From Bacteroides fragilis (GTDB lineage: Bacteria; Bacteroidota; Bacteroidia; Bacteroidales; DTGW01): DNA of 64,000 nucleotides. The stretch covers positions 24,203 to 88,202 of the forward strand of contig CAMDBI010000016.1 in NCBI GenBank assembly GCA_945889005.1, written 5' to 3'. The translations under genes were made by a program, and so were the position numbers. The notes below the pieces were generated by a model. It searched no databases and was not told where the DNA came from. It worked only from the letters and a program-made list of their open reading frames with translations. Below, in pieces: positions 63,955 through 64,000 of this stretch. Positions within the stretch are counted from its first letter, which is position 1. Each line of letters starts with the position of its first letter.

Positions 63955-64000
63955 AGCCCAAGTATCTATCGAAGCACTCAAGGAGCGTGAATCTTTGGCA
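63917..64000 (+). CDS. IS3-family transposase OrfA, N-terminal fragment
   Basis: The last 84 bases encode 28 residues starting MKTERRKLSAAFKAQVSIEAL, matching the helix-turn-helix start of IS3-type OrfA proteins (RRKFSAAFKAKVALEAL-like). It overlaps the end of the preceding gene in another frame and continues beyond the window, so full length and intactness are unknown. Confidence 0.8.
   Translation, partial: MKTERRKLSAAFKAQVSIEALKERESLA

Overview
The window comes from an AT-rich chromosome of a Bacteroidota member, most likely an anaerobic, fermentative Bacteroidales-type organism. The evidence is a fused MurF-alanine racemase, a gene set DUF5063 / 3'-5' exonuclease / RlmI-like methyltransferase, tsaD divergent from a TamB-type protein, a T9SS-type C-terminal domain, and promoters matching the Bacteroidota consensus TTTG-N19-21-TAnnTTTG rather than sigma-70 boxes. 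No rRNA, CRISPR array or complete prophage is visible.

Layout. 1-8.6 kb: housekeeping genes (end of a phosphofructokinase, DUF5063, exonuclease, rRNA methyltransferase, gmk, nadD, a broken Abi gene, murF-alr). 8.8-18.0 kb: a surface-polysaccharide island with a three-domain glycosyltransferase, a GT2, a Wzi-like barrel, a Kelch lipoprotein, an RgpF-like protein, and an MBOAT/AlgX-like O-acylation pair; the part from 14.6 kb is visibly more AT-rich than the rest. 18.2-23.8 kb: smpB, a Yip1-like protein, miaA, a B12-binding-type radical SAM protein and pdxB. 23.9-30.6 kb: two ferredoxin-dependent 2-oxoacid oxidoreductase operons, a four-subunit Vor/Kor type and indolepyruvate IorAB with an internally duplicated protein of unknown function, separated by a nested pair of MITE-like elements. 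30.9-40.2 kb: a response regulator and a ten-gene hydrogenase locus, with a regulatory-looking half (DRTGG, ATPase, divergent [FeFe] hydrogenase, DRTGG, PHP, ATPase) followed by an Hnd/HydABC-type NAD-linked [FeFe] hydrogenase. 40.2-42.5 kb: an AAA/DUF4143 ATPase with a 33-bp-period repeat leader, between two nearly identical terminators, then a lipoprotein. 42.7-46.4 kb: etfB-etfA-acyl-CoA dehydrogenase. 46.6-48.2 kb: three tandem paralogues of unknown function. 48.3-64 kb: DUF2520, kdsC-like, UbiA, maf, a GNAT/FemAB-like protein, tsaD, tamB, exbB-exbD-tonB, mutS, tRNA-Gly and tRNA-Leu, a T9SS-domain protein, and the first codons of an IS3-type transposase running off the end.

Taken together, the central genes describe an electron economy built on reduced ferredoxin. 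The 2-oxoacid oxidoreductases (amino-acid fermentation) produce it, the NAD-linked [FeFe] hydrogenase can release its electrons with NADH as H2, and Etf/acyl-CoA dehydrogenase connects NADH or ferredoxin to acyl-CoA. The divergent hydrogenase and its ATPase/PHP/DRTGG neighbours look like a regulatory or sensory module.

The less ordinary signals are the nested MITEs with reconstructable target duplications, a candidate small RNA with its own promoter and terminator at 1.2-1.36 kb, the 33-bp repeat leader, a TamB gene that seems to begin at ATC, and many intergenic tracts made of degenerate 7-8 bp words that differ from locus to locus.
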